From the NCBI GenBank assembly GCA_031969655.1, contig DALYJX010000005.1, positions 1-64,000 on the forward strand: DNA of 64,000 bases, in the 5' to 3' direction. This stretch comes from Microseira sp003486305 (GTDB lineage Bacteria; Cyanobacteriota; Cyanobacteriia; Cyanobacteriales; Aerosakkonemataceae). Of the stretch, positions 8,058 through 15,853 are shown piece after piece. The notes beneath the pieces are model-generated. The model saw only the letters and a program-made list of their open reading frames with translations. It searched no databases and was not told the origin of the DNA. Positions within the stretch are counted from its first letter, which is position 1. Each line of letters opens with the position of its first letter. The translations under genes were made by a program, and so were the position numbers.

Positions 8058-8405
8058 GTGACTTATAGCACAATAAAAAAAAGCAACCCGGTCATTACTA
8101 TGATTAATGTTTTTGCAGTTGAACCGGAGAAACAGCAAGAGTTTTTGGATGCAATGCGCGTCCACACCGATACAGTAATCCGTAAAATTCCTGGTTTTAT
8201 TGCTTCCAACTTTCACCGCAGTCTGGACGGGATGCGCGTTGTTAACTACTCGCAATGGGAAAGTAAAGAAGCATTTGAAGCCGTCCATCGCGATCCAGAA
8301 TACCTTGCAAGCCGCGAAGCTAATAAACATTTGATTATTAGTACCGATCAGCATCTTTACACGGTGGAATTTACCTGCCTTATCGATGGTATCCCACAGG
8401 ACTAA
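8058..8405 (+). CDS. Antibiotic biosynthesis monooxygenase (ABM) domain protein
   Basis: A 115-residue protein with a ferredoxin-like ABM fold: VITMINVFAVEPEKQQEFLDAM, an IPGFIASNFHRSLDG strand pair, YSQWESKEAFEAVHRDPEY, and a final strand. ABM proteins act as small cofactor-free quinol monooxygenases, haem-degrading enzymes or dimerisation modules. Those with this GF.....HRS.DG...YSQW pattern are often quinol-type. The GTG start at 8058 is decided by a strong AAAGGAGG seven bases upstream. It reads in the same direction as the cysteine hydrolase and cupin genes, which suggests a small-molecule oxidation or detoxification set. Substrate unknown. Confidence 0.82.
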   Translation: MTYSTIKKSNPVITMINVFAVEPEKQQEFLDAMRVHTDTVIRKIPGFIASNFHRSLDGMRVVNYSQWESKEAFEAVHRDPEYLASREANKHLIISTDQHLYTVEFTCLIDGIPQD

Positions 8406-8429
8406 TACCCAGCTTGATTTCGATGGTTG

Positions 8430-8591
8430 TAGGGGCGGGTTTCACAGATAACTTTTGCTGCCAACAGACAGCTTAAATAAACCCGCGAAGCCCCGGCAAC
8501 AATACAAAAGTAGGGGCGGGTTTCACAGATAACTTTTGCCGCCAACAGACAGCTTAAATAAACCCGCGAAGCCCCCGGCAACAATACAAAG
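8430..8591. repeat. Two tandem 81-bp units of the AGGGGCGGGTTT family
   Basis: Copies begin at 8430 and 8511 and differ at only a few positions. Each has TAGGGGCGGGTTT at the left and AAACCCGCGAAGCC(C)CCGG toward the right. The end of the second copy, ACAAAGGAG, supplies the ribosome binding site of the hydrolase at 8605. Related elements with AGGGGCGGGTTT...AAACCCGCCCCTAC ends are at about 13163-13199, 32573-32620 and 38051-38113. Confidence 0.8.
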
Positions 8592-8604
8592 GAGTAGAAA
8601 TAAT

Positions 8605-9261
8605 ATGACTCTAGAAACTCCAGCAGATTCGCGATTTTACGAACAACTGACACCAGAAAATGCAGCAATGCTGCTGATCGATCATCAAGTGGGAACGATG
8701 TTGTTCGGAGTAACTGACATCGATCCTGTTAACTTGAAAAACAACACTCTTTATCTGGCTGAAGTTGCAAAGTTGTTTAATTTACCGACAATTTTAACAA
8801 CTAGCAACCCAAATGGTCCGAATGGCCCTTTGTTTCCTGAATTGATTCAAACTTTGCCAGATGTTCCGATTATCGATCGGGTTATTATTAACGCTTGGAA
8901 CGATCCAGCTTTTGTGGCAGCAGTTGAGAAAACGAATCGCCACAAATTGATTATGGCGGGAGTGACAACGGATGTTTGTTTGGCTTTTCCGGCGATTTCA
9001 GCAGTTGGGGCGGGGTATGATGTTTACGCGGTGATTGATGCTTCGGGTACTTGGAATGATACCACTCAGCGTGCAGCGATCGCGCGCATGACTCAAGCTG
9101 GTGTCAAGTGCGTTAATACCATTGCTATTGCAGCAGAATTGCAAAAAGATTGGACATTACCAACAGCACCAGGGATGGGAGGTATATTCGCCCAGCGCTT
9201 ACCAAATTTTGGTTATGTTTTAGCGGGTATGCAACATACGAAAAACACAGCTGCTAGTTAA
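8605..9261 (+). CDS. Isochorismatase-family cysteine hydrolase
   Basis: The start is the ATG at 8605 (218 residues), 9 nt after AAAGGAG; upstream codons fall in a repeat. The fold is that of the isochorismatase/nicotinamidase/YcaC superfamily. The catalytic triad is visible as D26 (LLIDHQVG), K114 (NRHKLIMAG) and C125 (VTTDVCLAFPA). The overall pattern (IDHQ.GTM, NAWNDPAF, GIFAQRLPNFGYVLAGMQ) is closest to YcaC-type hydrolases of unknown substrate, not to classical isochorismatase. It is placed 200 bp after the ABM protein and 20 bp before the cupin gene, so hydrolase and cupin are probably cotranscribed. Confidence 0.88.
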   Translation: MTLETPADSRFYEQLTPENAAMLLIDHQVGTMLFGVTDIDPVNLKNNTLYLAEVAKLFNLPTILTTSNPNGPNGPLFPELIQTLPDVPIIDRVIINAWNDPAFVAAVEKTNRHKLIMAGVTTDVCLAFPAISAVGAGYDVYAVIDASGTWNDTTQRAAIARMTQAGVKCVNTIAIAAELQKDWTLPTAPGMGGIFAQRLPNFGYVLAGMQHTKNTAAS

Positions 9262-9281
9262 GTATTCACAACCGGAAAATT

Positions 9282-9770
9282 ATGTCAAACTCAACAACTT
9301 CCGTTCTCATACCTACAGGTAAAGGACGACTGCTTTGGTGGGGAGATATTCTAGTCACCTTTAAAGTTTTGGGTGAAGAAACAGACGGTGCTTTTGCAGT
9401 GATGGAAGATATTGTTCCGCCCCACTATGCGACTCCGCCACACGTCCATAGTCGGGAAGATGAAAGAGTTTACGTAGTCTCTGGCGAGTTCGCGTTTCAA
9501 GTTGGGAATGAGACTTTTAACGTCAGCGCTGGTGACTATATTAATATGCCCAGACATCTCGTACATAACTTTAGAAATATTGGCGATACCCAAGGAATAC
9601 TTTTGGTGACTTTTTCGCCAGCGGGAATTGAGGAAATGTTTTACGAAATGGGGCGAGATGTAGACGATCCCTCAACTCCTCCTCCACCATACACCCCAGA
9701 AGAAATGAAAAATATCATAGCGATCGCAGCCAAACACGGGGTTGAAATTAAATCACCTCCACGCAGTTGA
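9282..9770 (+). CDS. Cupin-domain protein (quercetin dioxygenase-like)
   Basis: A 162-residue single-domain cupin. Both cupin motifs are present: H54-x-H56-x4-E61 in TPPHVHSREDERVYVVSGEF, and AGDYINMPRHLVHNFRNIG with H95, giving a 3-His/1-Glu metal site. Related proteins are annotated as quercetin 2,3-dioxygenase-like or as metal-dependent isomerases. The 20-bp spacing from the hydrolase gene suggests one transcript and perhaps sequential action on a small aromatic or polyketide-like compound. The C-terminal tail (PPPPYTPEEMKNIIAIAAKHG) is typical of this subfamily. Confidence 0.87.
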   Translation: MSNSTTSVLIPTGKGRLLWWGDILVTFKVLGEETDGAFAVMEDIVPPHYATPPHVHSREDERVYVVSGEFAFQVGNETFNVSAGDYINMPRHLVHNFRNIGDTQGILLVTFSPAGIEEMFYEMGRDVDDPSTPPPPYTPEEMKNIIAIAAKHGVEIKSPPRS

Positions 9771-9805
9771 TCGCTCAAGTTGCTAGTTATCTCTCGAAGA
9801 TTTGC

Positions 9806-9870
9806 TAATGGCTAATGGCTAATGGCTAATGAAACATTCTGTATTAGCAATTAGCAATTAGCCATTAGCA
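9806..9870. repeat. Heptamer tract forming an inverted pair
   Basis: TAATGGC repeats (9806-9828) are followed by ATTAGCA repeats (9842-9870), which are their complement. The transcript would fold into a long imperfect hairpin between the cupin and porin genes, and it may act as a terminator or be a neutral STRR insertion. Confidence 0.7.
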
Positions 9871-9984
9871 ACGCCAAAGTTTATAACTACTTACTTGCGT
9901 TAATACTTGTTGGTTGAGTTAGTCATGCATAACTTACCCAATACCTAGTTGTAAAATAAGTGTAGATGCGATCGCGCAAAAACA

Positions 9985-11520
9985 ATGCCCCCTATTAATC
10001 AAATTTTCTCCGGTTTATTCTGTTTGATATTCCTCGCAGTTCAAAGCCCAAAATTACTAGCTCAACCTACCACCGATGAGCTAGTTGGTCAAGTAACCTC
10101 AGTTAGTCAATTAGAAGATATCCAGCCAACTGACTGGGCGTTTCAAGCACTCCAATCGTTAGTTGAACGTTATGGCGTAATCGAAGGTTATCCTGACAAA
10201 ACTTTCCGAGGCAACCGAGCAATAACTCGCTACGAATTCGCCGCCGGTTTAAATGCAGCCCTAAACCGAATTAACGAACTAATCGCCACAGGAACAGACT
10301 TACTAACCTTACAGCGACTAAGGGAAGAATTCGCCGCAGAATTAGCGACATTGCGGAGTCGAGTTGATCCGATAGAAGCACGCGCGGCGGAGTTAGAAAC
10401 AAATCAATTTTATACCACAACAAAGCTTACAGGTCAAGTAATATTTGCCGTAAATGCAGGGAGAATGAGTAGCCAAAGAATAATCGCTCCCAGAGGCGCA
10501 GTTATTACCGAAGATGACCCGAATCCCACCGTTATTTATCGAGCCAGTTTAGATTTAAACACCAGCTTTAGCGGCACAGATTTATTAAAAGTTAGATTAG
10601 TAACTGGAAGCGATGGCATTACTGATAACGCCGCCGGATTTTTGGAACCTAACTTAGGAAGTACTTTAGACTTCTCAATTCCCGGTCGCGATGGTCGGTT
10701 CAGCCTAGCCAGATTATACTACAGTTTTACACCTATCAAAGACTTAAAAATTACAGTTGGGCCAGCCTTAGTCGCTCCAGATTTTGTCGATAAAAACCGT
10801 TATGCAAATACCAGCTTCCTGGACTTTTCTACCCTAGCTTTAGTTAATAACTTTATCCTACTTCCTCGACCAGGAGGTGCAGGTATTGTTATTGACTGGA
10901 ATCCGGGAGGAGGTGCGGTAAAATTACGCGGACTGTATGTTTCTGGAGATGCCGCAGATAGACTACCCGAAAACGAGCGATTAATAGGTGGCGGCGGCTC
11001 TGAAAATATCCGGTTATTTCCTACAGCGGGTGGCGGTGCTAAAGGCGGTTTTTTTGGCGATCCTTACCAAGGATTTTTAGAACTAGAATATGCTCCGAGT
11101 AAAAATTTTGCTTTTCGCCTCCAGTACAGCGGCGGTGAAGTATTTGGCAGCCATTTTAATGGATTTGGTATCAATTTTGACTGGGCGCTGAACCAGAAAT
11201 TGGGTATATTTGGACGATATGGTTATGCCACCTATCCCGATACCAGTTTGGGCGATATTAGCCCGAATTACTGGAGCGCGGGAATTGGATTTCGAGACTT
11301 GTTTGTCCCAAAAGCTTTAGCAGGCGTTGCTATCGGTCAACCTTTGATTGAAAATGCCGTTGGGAATGCGACTCAAACTAACTTTGAAGCATTTTACAAC
11401 TTTCCCTTCAGCGATAGATTGCGGGTTACACCTTTAATTCAAGTTATTACCAATCCCGCCAATCAAGAAGCGAACGGTACGATCGTTACTGGCACTTTAC
11501 GAACTGTATTTTCGTTCTAA
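9985..11520 (+). CDS. SLH-domain outer membrane porin (iron uptake porin type)
   Basis: A 511-residue outer membrane protein: signal peptide (~1-26, cleavage near LLAQP), an S-layer homology domain (~45-105; DWAFQALQSLVERYGVIEGYP and NRAITRYEFAAGLNAALNR), a short coiled segment (RLREEFAAELATLRSRV), then an OprB-like beta-barrel ending in aromatic F (TVFSF). This is the major cyanobacterial porin architecture, in which the SLH domain binds pyruvylated cell-wall polymer. Members have been linked to inorganic ion and iron uptake. Only 4 bp separate it from the MFS gene, so the two are very likely cotranscribed and may move the same solute across the two membranes. Confidence 0.92.
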   Translation: MPPINQIFSGLFCLIFLAVQSPKLLAQPTTDELVGQVTSVSQLEDIQPTDWAFQALQSLVERYGVIEGYPDKTFRGNRAITRYEFAAGLNAALNRINELIATGTDLLTLQRLREEFAAELATLRSRVDPIEARAAELETNQFYTTTKLTGQVIFAVNAGRMSSQRIIAPRGAVITEDDPNPTVIYRASLDLNTSFSGTDLLKVRLVTGSDGITDNAAGFLEPNLGSTLDFSIPGRDGRFSLARLYYSFTPIKDLKITVGPALVAPDFVDKNRYANTSFLDFSTLALVNNFILLPRPGGAGIVIDWNPGGGAVKLRGLYVSGDAADRLPENERLIGGGGSENIRLFPTAGGGAKGGFFGDPYQGFLELEYAPSKNFAFRLQYSGGEVFGSHFNGFGINFDWALNQKLGIFGRYGYATYPDTSLGDISPNYWSAGIGFRDLFVPKALAGVAIGQPLIENAVGNATQTNFEAFYNFPFSDRLRVTPLIQVITNPANQEANGTIVTGTLRTVFSF

Positions 11521-11524
11521 AAAT

Positions 11525-12733
11525 ATGAATCAGTCCAATCCTAACTCTATACTAACCAAAGCTACCTTGCTCCTCGTCAGTACTTTAACCGTAATGTCAG
11601 GCGCAACAATTGCCCCTTCCTTACCAGCGATGCAAGATTATTTTGCATCGGTTGAAAACGCCGCACTTTGGGTGAGATTAGTCTTAACAGTTCCAGCTTT
11701 ATTTATTGTAATTGGTTCGCCAATTGCAGGTTTAATTGTAGACCGACTGGGACGCAAACCTTTGTTAATTTTATCCGCTGTATTGTATGGTTTTGCAGGG
11801 GGTTCTGGTTATCTATTAAACTCCCTATTTGCGATTTTAGGCGGTCGTGCTTTGCTTGGTTTAGCAGTCGCCGGAGTAATGGTAAGCGCTACTACACTAA
11901 TTGCAGATTATTATATTGGACAAGCTCGCGCTACTTTCATGGGATTGCAAGCAGCTTTCATGGGATTGGGGGGTGTTTTGTTTCTCTCCGTTGGGGGTTC
12001 TATTGCTTCAGCGAGTTGGCGCTATCCGTTTTTAATTTATCTCTTCGCTTGGCTTTTACTGGCTTTAATTTTGATATCTATTTACGAACCGCGTCGCGTT
12101 AATTATGCGGAATTGCCAGGAGGAAATAAATCTGAAATTAATGCTGCTATACCTGTGAACCTGCTGATACTTGTTTATGGCGTGACAACGCTTAGCCAGG
12201 TGATTTTCTATTTAATTCCCGTCCAATTACCGTTTTATCTCCGCAGTTTGACCAATGCTACACCAGCACAAAGTGGATTAGCGATCGCATTCTGTACCCT
12301 CTTTAGCGCCTTTGCCTCTTTAAGCTATGGCAAAATAAAAGCAAAACTCGATTTTGTTAGCATTTTACCCGTCATTTTCGGCTTTATGGGCATCGGTTAT
12401 GGAATTATCGGTTTAGCGGGTAATTATGGATTGATATTGTTAGGTTTAGCCACAGCAGGTTTAGGACTGGGACTGCTAATGCCTAACATGACCGTCTGGG
12501 TATCCGCTTCCGTACCCGATGCAGTGCGAGGGCGCGCTTTAGGGGGACTTTCTACAGCTTTATTTTTAGGGCAATTTCTTTCACCAATCCTGACTCAACC
12601 TGTTAGTCAAAATGTCGGTTTGGGTTTAACTTACGCTTTTTCCGGCGCACTGCTTTTAGTATTGGGAATTGGTTTTACTCTTACAAAACAGCAAGTTATC
12701 GCTTTAACTACTGTTTCCAAACCCGTGCAGTAG
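11525..12733 (+). CDS. Major facilitator superfamily transporter
   Basis: A 402-residue inner membrane protein with about 12 hydrophobic segments. The MFS motif A is present as GSPIAGLIVDRLGRKP, and the N-terminal part (MSGATIAPSLPAMQDYF) resembles drug:H+ antiporters. No fused domains. It begins four bases after the porin stop, so translation coupling is likely. The family suggests proton-driven efflux, but substrate and direction are not determined by sequence. Multidrug or siderophore-related transport are possibilities given the porin partner. Confidence 0.9.
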   Translation: MNQSNPNSILTKATLLLVSTLTVMSGATIAPSLPAMQDYFASVENAALWVRLVLTVPALFIVIGSPIAGLIVDRLGRKPLLILSAVLYGFAGGSGYLLNSLFAILGGRALLGLAVAGVMVSATTLIADYYIGQARATFMGLQAAFMGLGGVLFLSVGGSIASASWRYPFLIYLFAWLLLALILISIYEPRRVNYAELPGGNKSEINAAIPVNLLILVYGVTTLSQVIFYLIPVQLPFYLRSLTNATPAQSGLAIAFCTLFSAFASLSYGKIKAKLDFVSILPVIFGFMGIGYGIIGLAGNYGLILLGLATAGLGLGLLMPNMTVWVSASVPDAVRGRALGGLSTALFLGQFLSPILTQPVSQNVGLGLTYAFSGALLLVLGIGFTLTKQQVIALTTVSKPVQ

Positions 12734-12899
12734 GTAACCTCACATCTGGCACCATGGCTCACACCTTAGTTTCTGGAAAATAGCCAAACTTGAAAGCCTA
12801 AATTTCCCTCAAAAAACCCGGTTTTTTAAGTTATACCATTTTCCCATCAATGCGCCACACAAGAGGCGGGTTTAGTTCAATTGTTTGTTTTTCTCATAC

Positions 12900-13446
12900 A
12901 AAATCCGCTTTCATTACCTCTTTTATGCCTAACGACTAAAGTCGCGGCTATACAAACAAAGACCGCCTGCGCGGTCTGTTAGAATAAGGGGGGTTGTTAA
13001 CCCGGGTTTGGTGTCACAGGTTATACAGCGGTTTCCGCTCTTATGAGGTACAGTAGCAGAAATTAAAAAACCCTATGCTTAACTGTTGAGGGTTAATTAA
13101 GTGTACCGCATTACAGCGGGAACTGCTGTATGTCCGGTGGCATCGGTAGCGTAAGCAAAGGAAGGGTTTCACAGAATAGTTGGTAAAACCCGCCCCTACA
13201 ATCGGTATCTGTTGATGTGTAGCATTATCAAGGGAAATTGGTATTAGACCTAAAATGCGCTATAAGTTTAGAAACCAGACTTGTTTAAGAAGTCTGGTTT
13301 CTAAGTGTTATGGTAGCTTTAACAGCCTAAATTATACCAAATCCAGAGTGATTACCCCCCTGACTCTTATAGACCGCGCAGGCGGTCTTCGTTTGTATAG
13401 CCGCGACTTTAGTCGTTAGGCATCAAAGGAGTAATAAAAGCGGATT
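12900..13446. repeat. Composite element bounded by ~78-bp inverted repeats; no gene
   Basis: This 700-bp gap has no credible ORF. The left arm (12900-12977) and right arm (13371-13446) are near-perfect inverted copies. They include AATCCGCTTT...ATGCC, CGACTAAAGTCG, the core GCTATACAAAC(A/G)AAG and AGACCGCCTGCGCGGTCT. Between them lie a partial AGGGGCGGGTTT-family repeat (~13163-13199) and a perfect 15-bp hairpin (13268-13282 with 13290-13304; TTAGAAACCAGACTT). It looks like a non-coding, MITE-like composite or two oppositely oriented repeat insertions. Confidence 0.7.
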
Positions 13447-13451
13447 AATTA

Positions 13452-13688
13452 TTAATCCTTTTCACCTTTATTGCCTTCTCCTTTTTCCTCATCCTCATCA
13501 TCATCATCATCCTTTTCATCTTCATCATCAGCTTTATTACCAGCATCCTTGGGGGGATTTTGTGGCTGCTGCTGCGGATTATTTGGCGCAATGGGAGCAG
13601 GCGCTTGTTGTTGAGCAGCGCAAGCACTTGTGAAGACAAGCAAAACCAACGCTATCAACCGCAAAATTAGGTGAGTTTGACTCTTCAT
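13452..13688 (-). CDS. Small secreted lipoprotein with acidic tail
   Basis: A 78-residue protein with a signal sequence and lipobox (LLVFTSAC at about 16-23), a Pro/Gln-rich linker (~24-48), and a very acidic C-terminus (runs of D and E from ~54 with a few K). It is predicted to be exported and lipid-anchored. No family is recognised; the low-complexity tail could bind cations. It follows the bilin lyase gene by 16 bp on the same strand, so the two may be cotranscribed. An overlapping ORF in another frame over the same DNA has no signal or domain and is a shadow. Confidence 0.65.
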   Translation of the reverse strand: MKSQTHLILRLIALVLLVFTSACAAQQQAPAPIAPNNPQQQPQNPPKDAGNKADDEDEKDDDDDEDEEKGEGNKGEKD

Positions 13689-13704
13689 ATTTAATCTTGA
13701 TAAA

Positions 13705-14274
13705 TTACGAAGTTGTTTCGTGAATATTATCAGATGATTGGATGCGTTTTTCTAAATATTGACCGATCATCAATTGTTCGCCAGCACGAGATATAATGCT
13801 TTGTCGCGTGCGATAGTTATTGCCAATCAGTTTTAATTCTTCCTCAAAGACAGAATCGTTATATTCTGTCTTTAAACACAAAGTTTTGGGATTGGTGAAG
13901 TAATACTGCGCCGTGACGGGTTTGGATGTGGCGAAACCGCGATCGCGATACACTATTTTTCCCAACACCCCAAACAGCGTCGAACCTTGAGACTGTTTCC
14001 TATCCGTTACCGAATCCTTGCTGTCCCAGGTAATTTTCGCCCCACAAGTCAAGGATACCTCATCCCCCAGTCCGTGCAGTTGCGCGAGTTGCCCTAGTTC
14101 CTCGCTTCCTCGTTCCAGAAACTTGACGGTAATAAAACTTACCATCTCCTGCGTTTTTCCATCGGGTAGCGTGTAGTAACGACGTTCTGAACGCCAAGCA
14201 CCCTCGGATTCTTGGAAGAACTCGGCAATCAGCTGCTCTCCATCGGTCTGTGTAATTTGTATCAATGATATCAC
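13705..14274 (-). CDS. CpcS/CpeS-type phycobiliprotein chromophore lyase
   Basis: A 189-residue protein of the CpcS/CpeS lipocalin-like family, which attaches bilins to conserved cysteines (usually Cys-84) of phycobiliproteins. The family hallmark near the N-terminus is clear: IAEFFQESEGAWRSERRYYTLPDG. The barrel continues with strands such as ITWDSKD and KTLCLKTEYN and ends with a short helix-rich tail. I cannot tell CpcS, CpcU, CpeS or CpeU apart by eye, so no symbol is given. It is located away from phycobiliprotein structural genes, at least within this window. The start ATG at 14274 gives the usual family length. Confidence 0.82.
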   Translation of the reverse strand: MISLIQITQTDGEQLIAEFFQESEGAWRSERRYYTLPDGKTQEMVSFITVKFLERGSEELGQLAQLHGLGDEVSLTCGAKITWDSKDSVTDRKQSQGSTLFGVLGKIVYRDRGFATSKPVTAQYYFTNPKTLCLKTEYNDSVFEEELKLIGNNYRTRQSIISRAGEQLMIGQYLEKRIQSSDNIHETTS

Positions 14275-14426
14275 TGGGGTCAGTCCTTACTCATGGGAAT
14301 CTATACACCCATTGTAACAATGCATAAAATGGGAATCCGGATAAATTTTGTAACTTTTTTTAATATTCTGCGGCTTGGGGGAGAGAGAGAGGGAAGACCA
14401 TTAGCCATTAGCGATTAGCAAAAAAT

Positions 14427-15632
14427 TCAAATATCTATCAAAACAAACTTGCGAATCGCGATTTGTTTATCGTTTTCTTGCTCGGATAAAGCTGATTTGA
14501 TTACCAGCTTCCATGCAGCAGGTGAAGAAACGGCTGGTAAAGCTAGCTGGAGAGCAGTTAGTAACTTTCCTTGCTTGCAAGCAACCCAGCTAGAGCGCAG
14601 TTTCATATAAGATTGAAAATGTTGCAGGGTGGGAAGAGCAGCCCGATGCTTTTCGTTGGCAAGGGCGTACATCTTTGCCATTACCAATAGATTATTATCT
14701 AGACTTTTTTGCAACCACGCGGGTTGCTTGTAACGCAAGATAATTGCTTCGACTAAAAGCTGCCAAGCCTTTGGCGATAATACAGATGGAAACGCAAATT
14801 TAATCGAACTAAGATAAGCTTTCTGCTTGATCGCAACCAAGCCCCAATGCAACTTGAGATAAGCGCGAATAGTCCCAATTTCTGGAATTGAGGCGCGGTG
14901 TTGTTCGCTGACTAAGGCGTGGATTTTTTCCTTGATTAAAATATTGGTTTCTAGCCGCTTTTGCAGAGAGAACTTTTGATTGTAACCTCCAGGCCAAACT
15001 GTGCGATAAGCCAAACATTTGTTGATAAAAATAGCATCTCCAAACTGAGCAATTCTCAGCCAGGAATCAATATCGTCAAAGTTGGCATCTAAATTGGAAT
15101 CCCAACCTCCAGATTGAATAAACGCATCGCGCCGAAACGCGACTTGAATCGGCGTACCAAATGGAATTTGCTCCAACAGCATTCCATAATGGATATCTTC
15201 TTGAGGAATATAAAAAGCTTGCCCAGGACCCATTTTACGGGTGCGGCTAATTTCTACTTTATTGACATCGACTTGGGCAGCTTGACAAGAACAGATTACA
15301 GCTTCCCGGCGCAGCGCGATCGCTCGTATCATCTCCTTGATACAATTCTGGTCTAAATAATCATCATCATCCACCGGCTTAATCCAATCGCCACTCGCCA
15401 CTTGCACCCCAGCATTCACCGAAGCCGCATGACCCATATTCGTCGGGTTACGATGGTAGGTAATCGGCGATCCCAAGCTGCGGACATAATCTTGGGTGTC
15501 ATCTGATGAGCAGTCATCTACCACCACCACTTCACAGGGTACAGTTTGGGCAAGAGCAGATTCAATGGCTCGCTTGAGAAACGACAAGCGGTTATAGGTC
15601 GTGATGACAATACTAAATTTCATCTGGGTCAC
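14427..15632 (-). CDS. Family 2 glycosyltransferase
   Basis: A 401-residue protein with an N-terminal GT-A domain of family 2 (~5-230): FSIVITTYNRLSFLKRAIES, VVVDDCSSDDTQDYV, and the DxD-type metal/nucleotide-sugar motif KPVDDDDYLDQN. The C-terminal third (~240-390) is helical with two similar segments (NILIKEKIHALVSEQHRASIPEIGTI and NLLVMAKMYALANEKHRAALPTLQHF), a repeat often seen in cyanobacterial cell-surface glycosyltransferases. Donor and acceptor sugars unknown. It stands alone between the bilin lyase and the carotenoid oxygenase. Confidence 0.9.
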   Translation of the reverse strand: MTQMKFSIVITTYNRLSFLKRAIESALAQTVPCEVVVVDDCSSDDTQDYVRSLGSPITYHRNPTNMGHAASVNAGVQVASGDWIKPVDDDDYLDQNCIKEMIRAIALRREAVICSCQAAQVDVNKVEISRTRKMGPGQAFYIPQEDIHYGMLLEQIPFGTPIQVAFRRDAFIQSGGWDSNLDANFDDIDSWLRIAQFGDAIFINKCLAYRTVWPGGYNQKFSLQKRLETNILIKEKIHALVSEQHRASIPEIGTIRAYLKLHWGLVAIKQKAYLSSIKFAFPSVLSPKAWQLLVEAIILRYKQPAWLQKSLDNNLLVMAKMYALANEKHRAALPTLQHFQSYMKLRSSWVACKQGKLLTALQLALPAVSSPAAWKLVIKSALSEQENDKQIAIRKFVLIDI

Positions 15633-15853
15633 CAGTAGAACGCCCTAGCAATAGGGTTGTGCGAGCGGGAAAGTAGAAAGTAGTGCTACCCCAATTCTTT
15701 CCTTACTACTTTATCGTTGCTCCAGCCAACTGCCAAAGGGGAGAATTGAGGCAGAGAAGATCAGCTCACACCAACCAGCATTGCTTTTATCCGCTAGAGG
15801 CGACGCCTGGGTGCGGGTAGCAGCGATTTTTGCAGAATCGCCGCTACCCGGAT

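Noticed and set aside
11668..12102. 144-codon plus-strand ORF within the MFS gene
   Set aside because: Out-of-frame shadow; Cys/Phe/Trp-rich with no domain.
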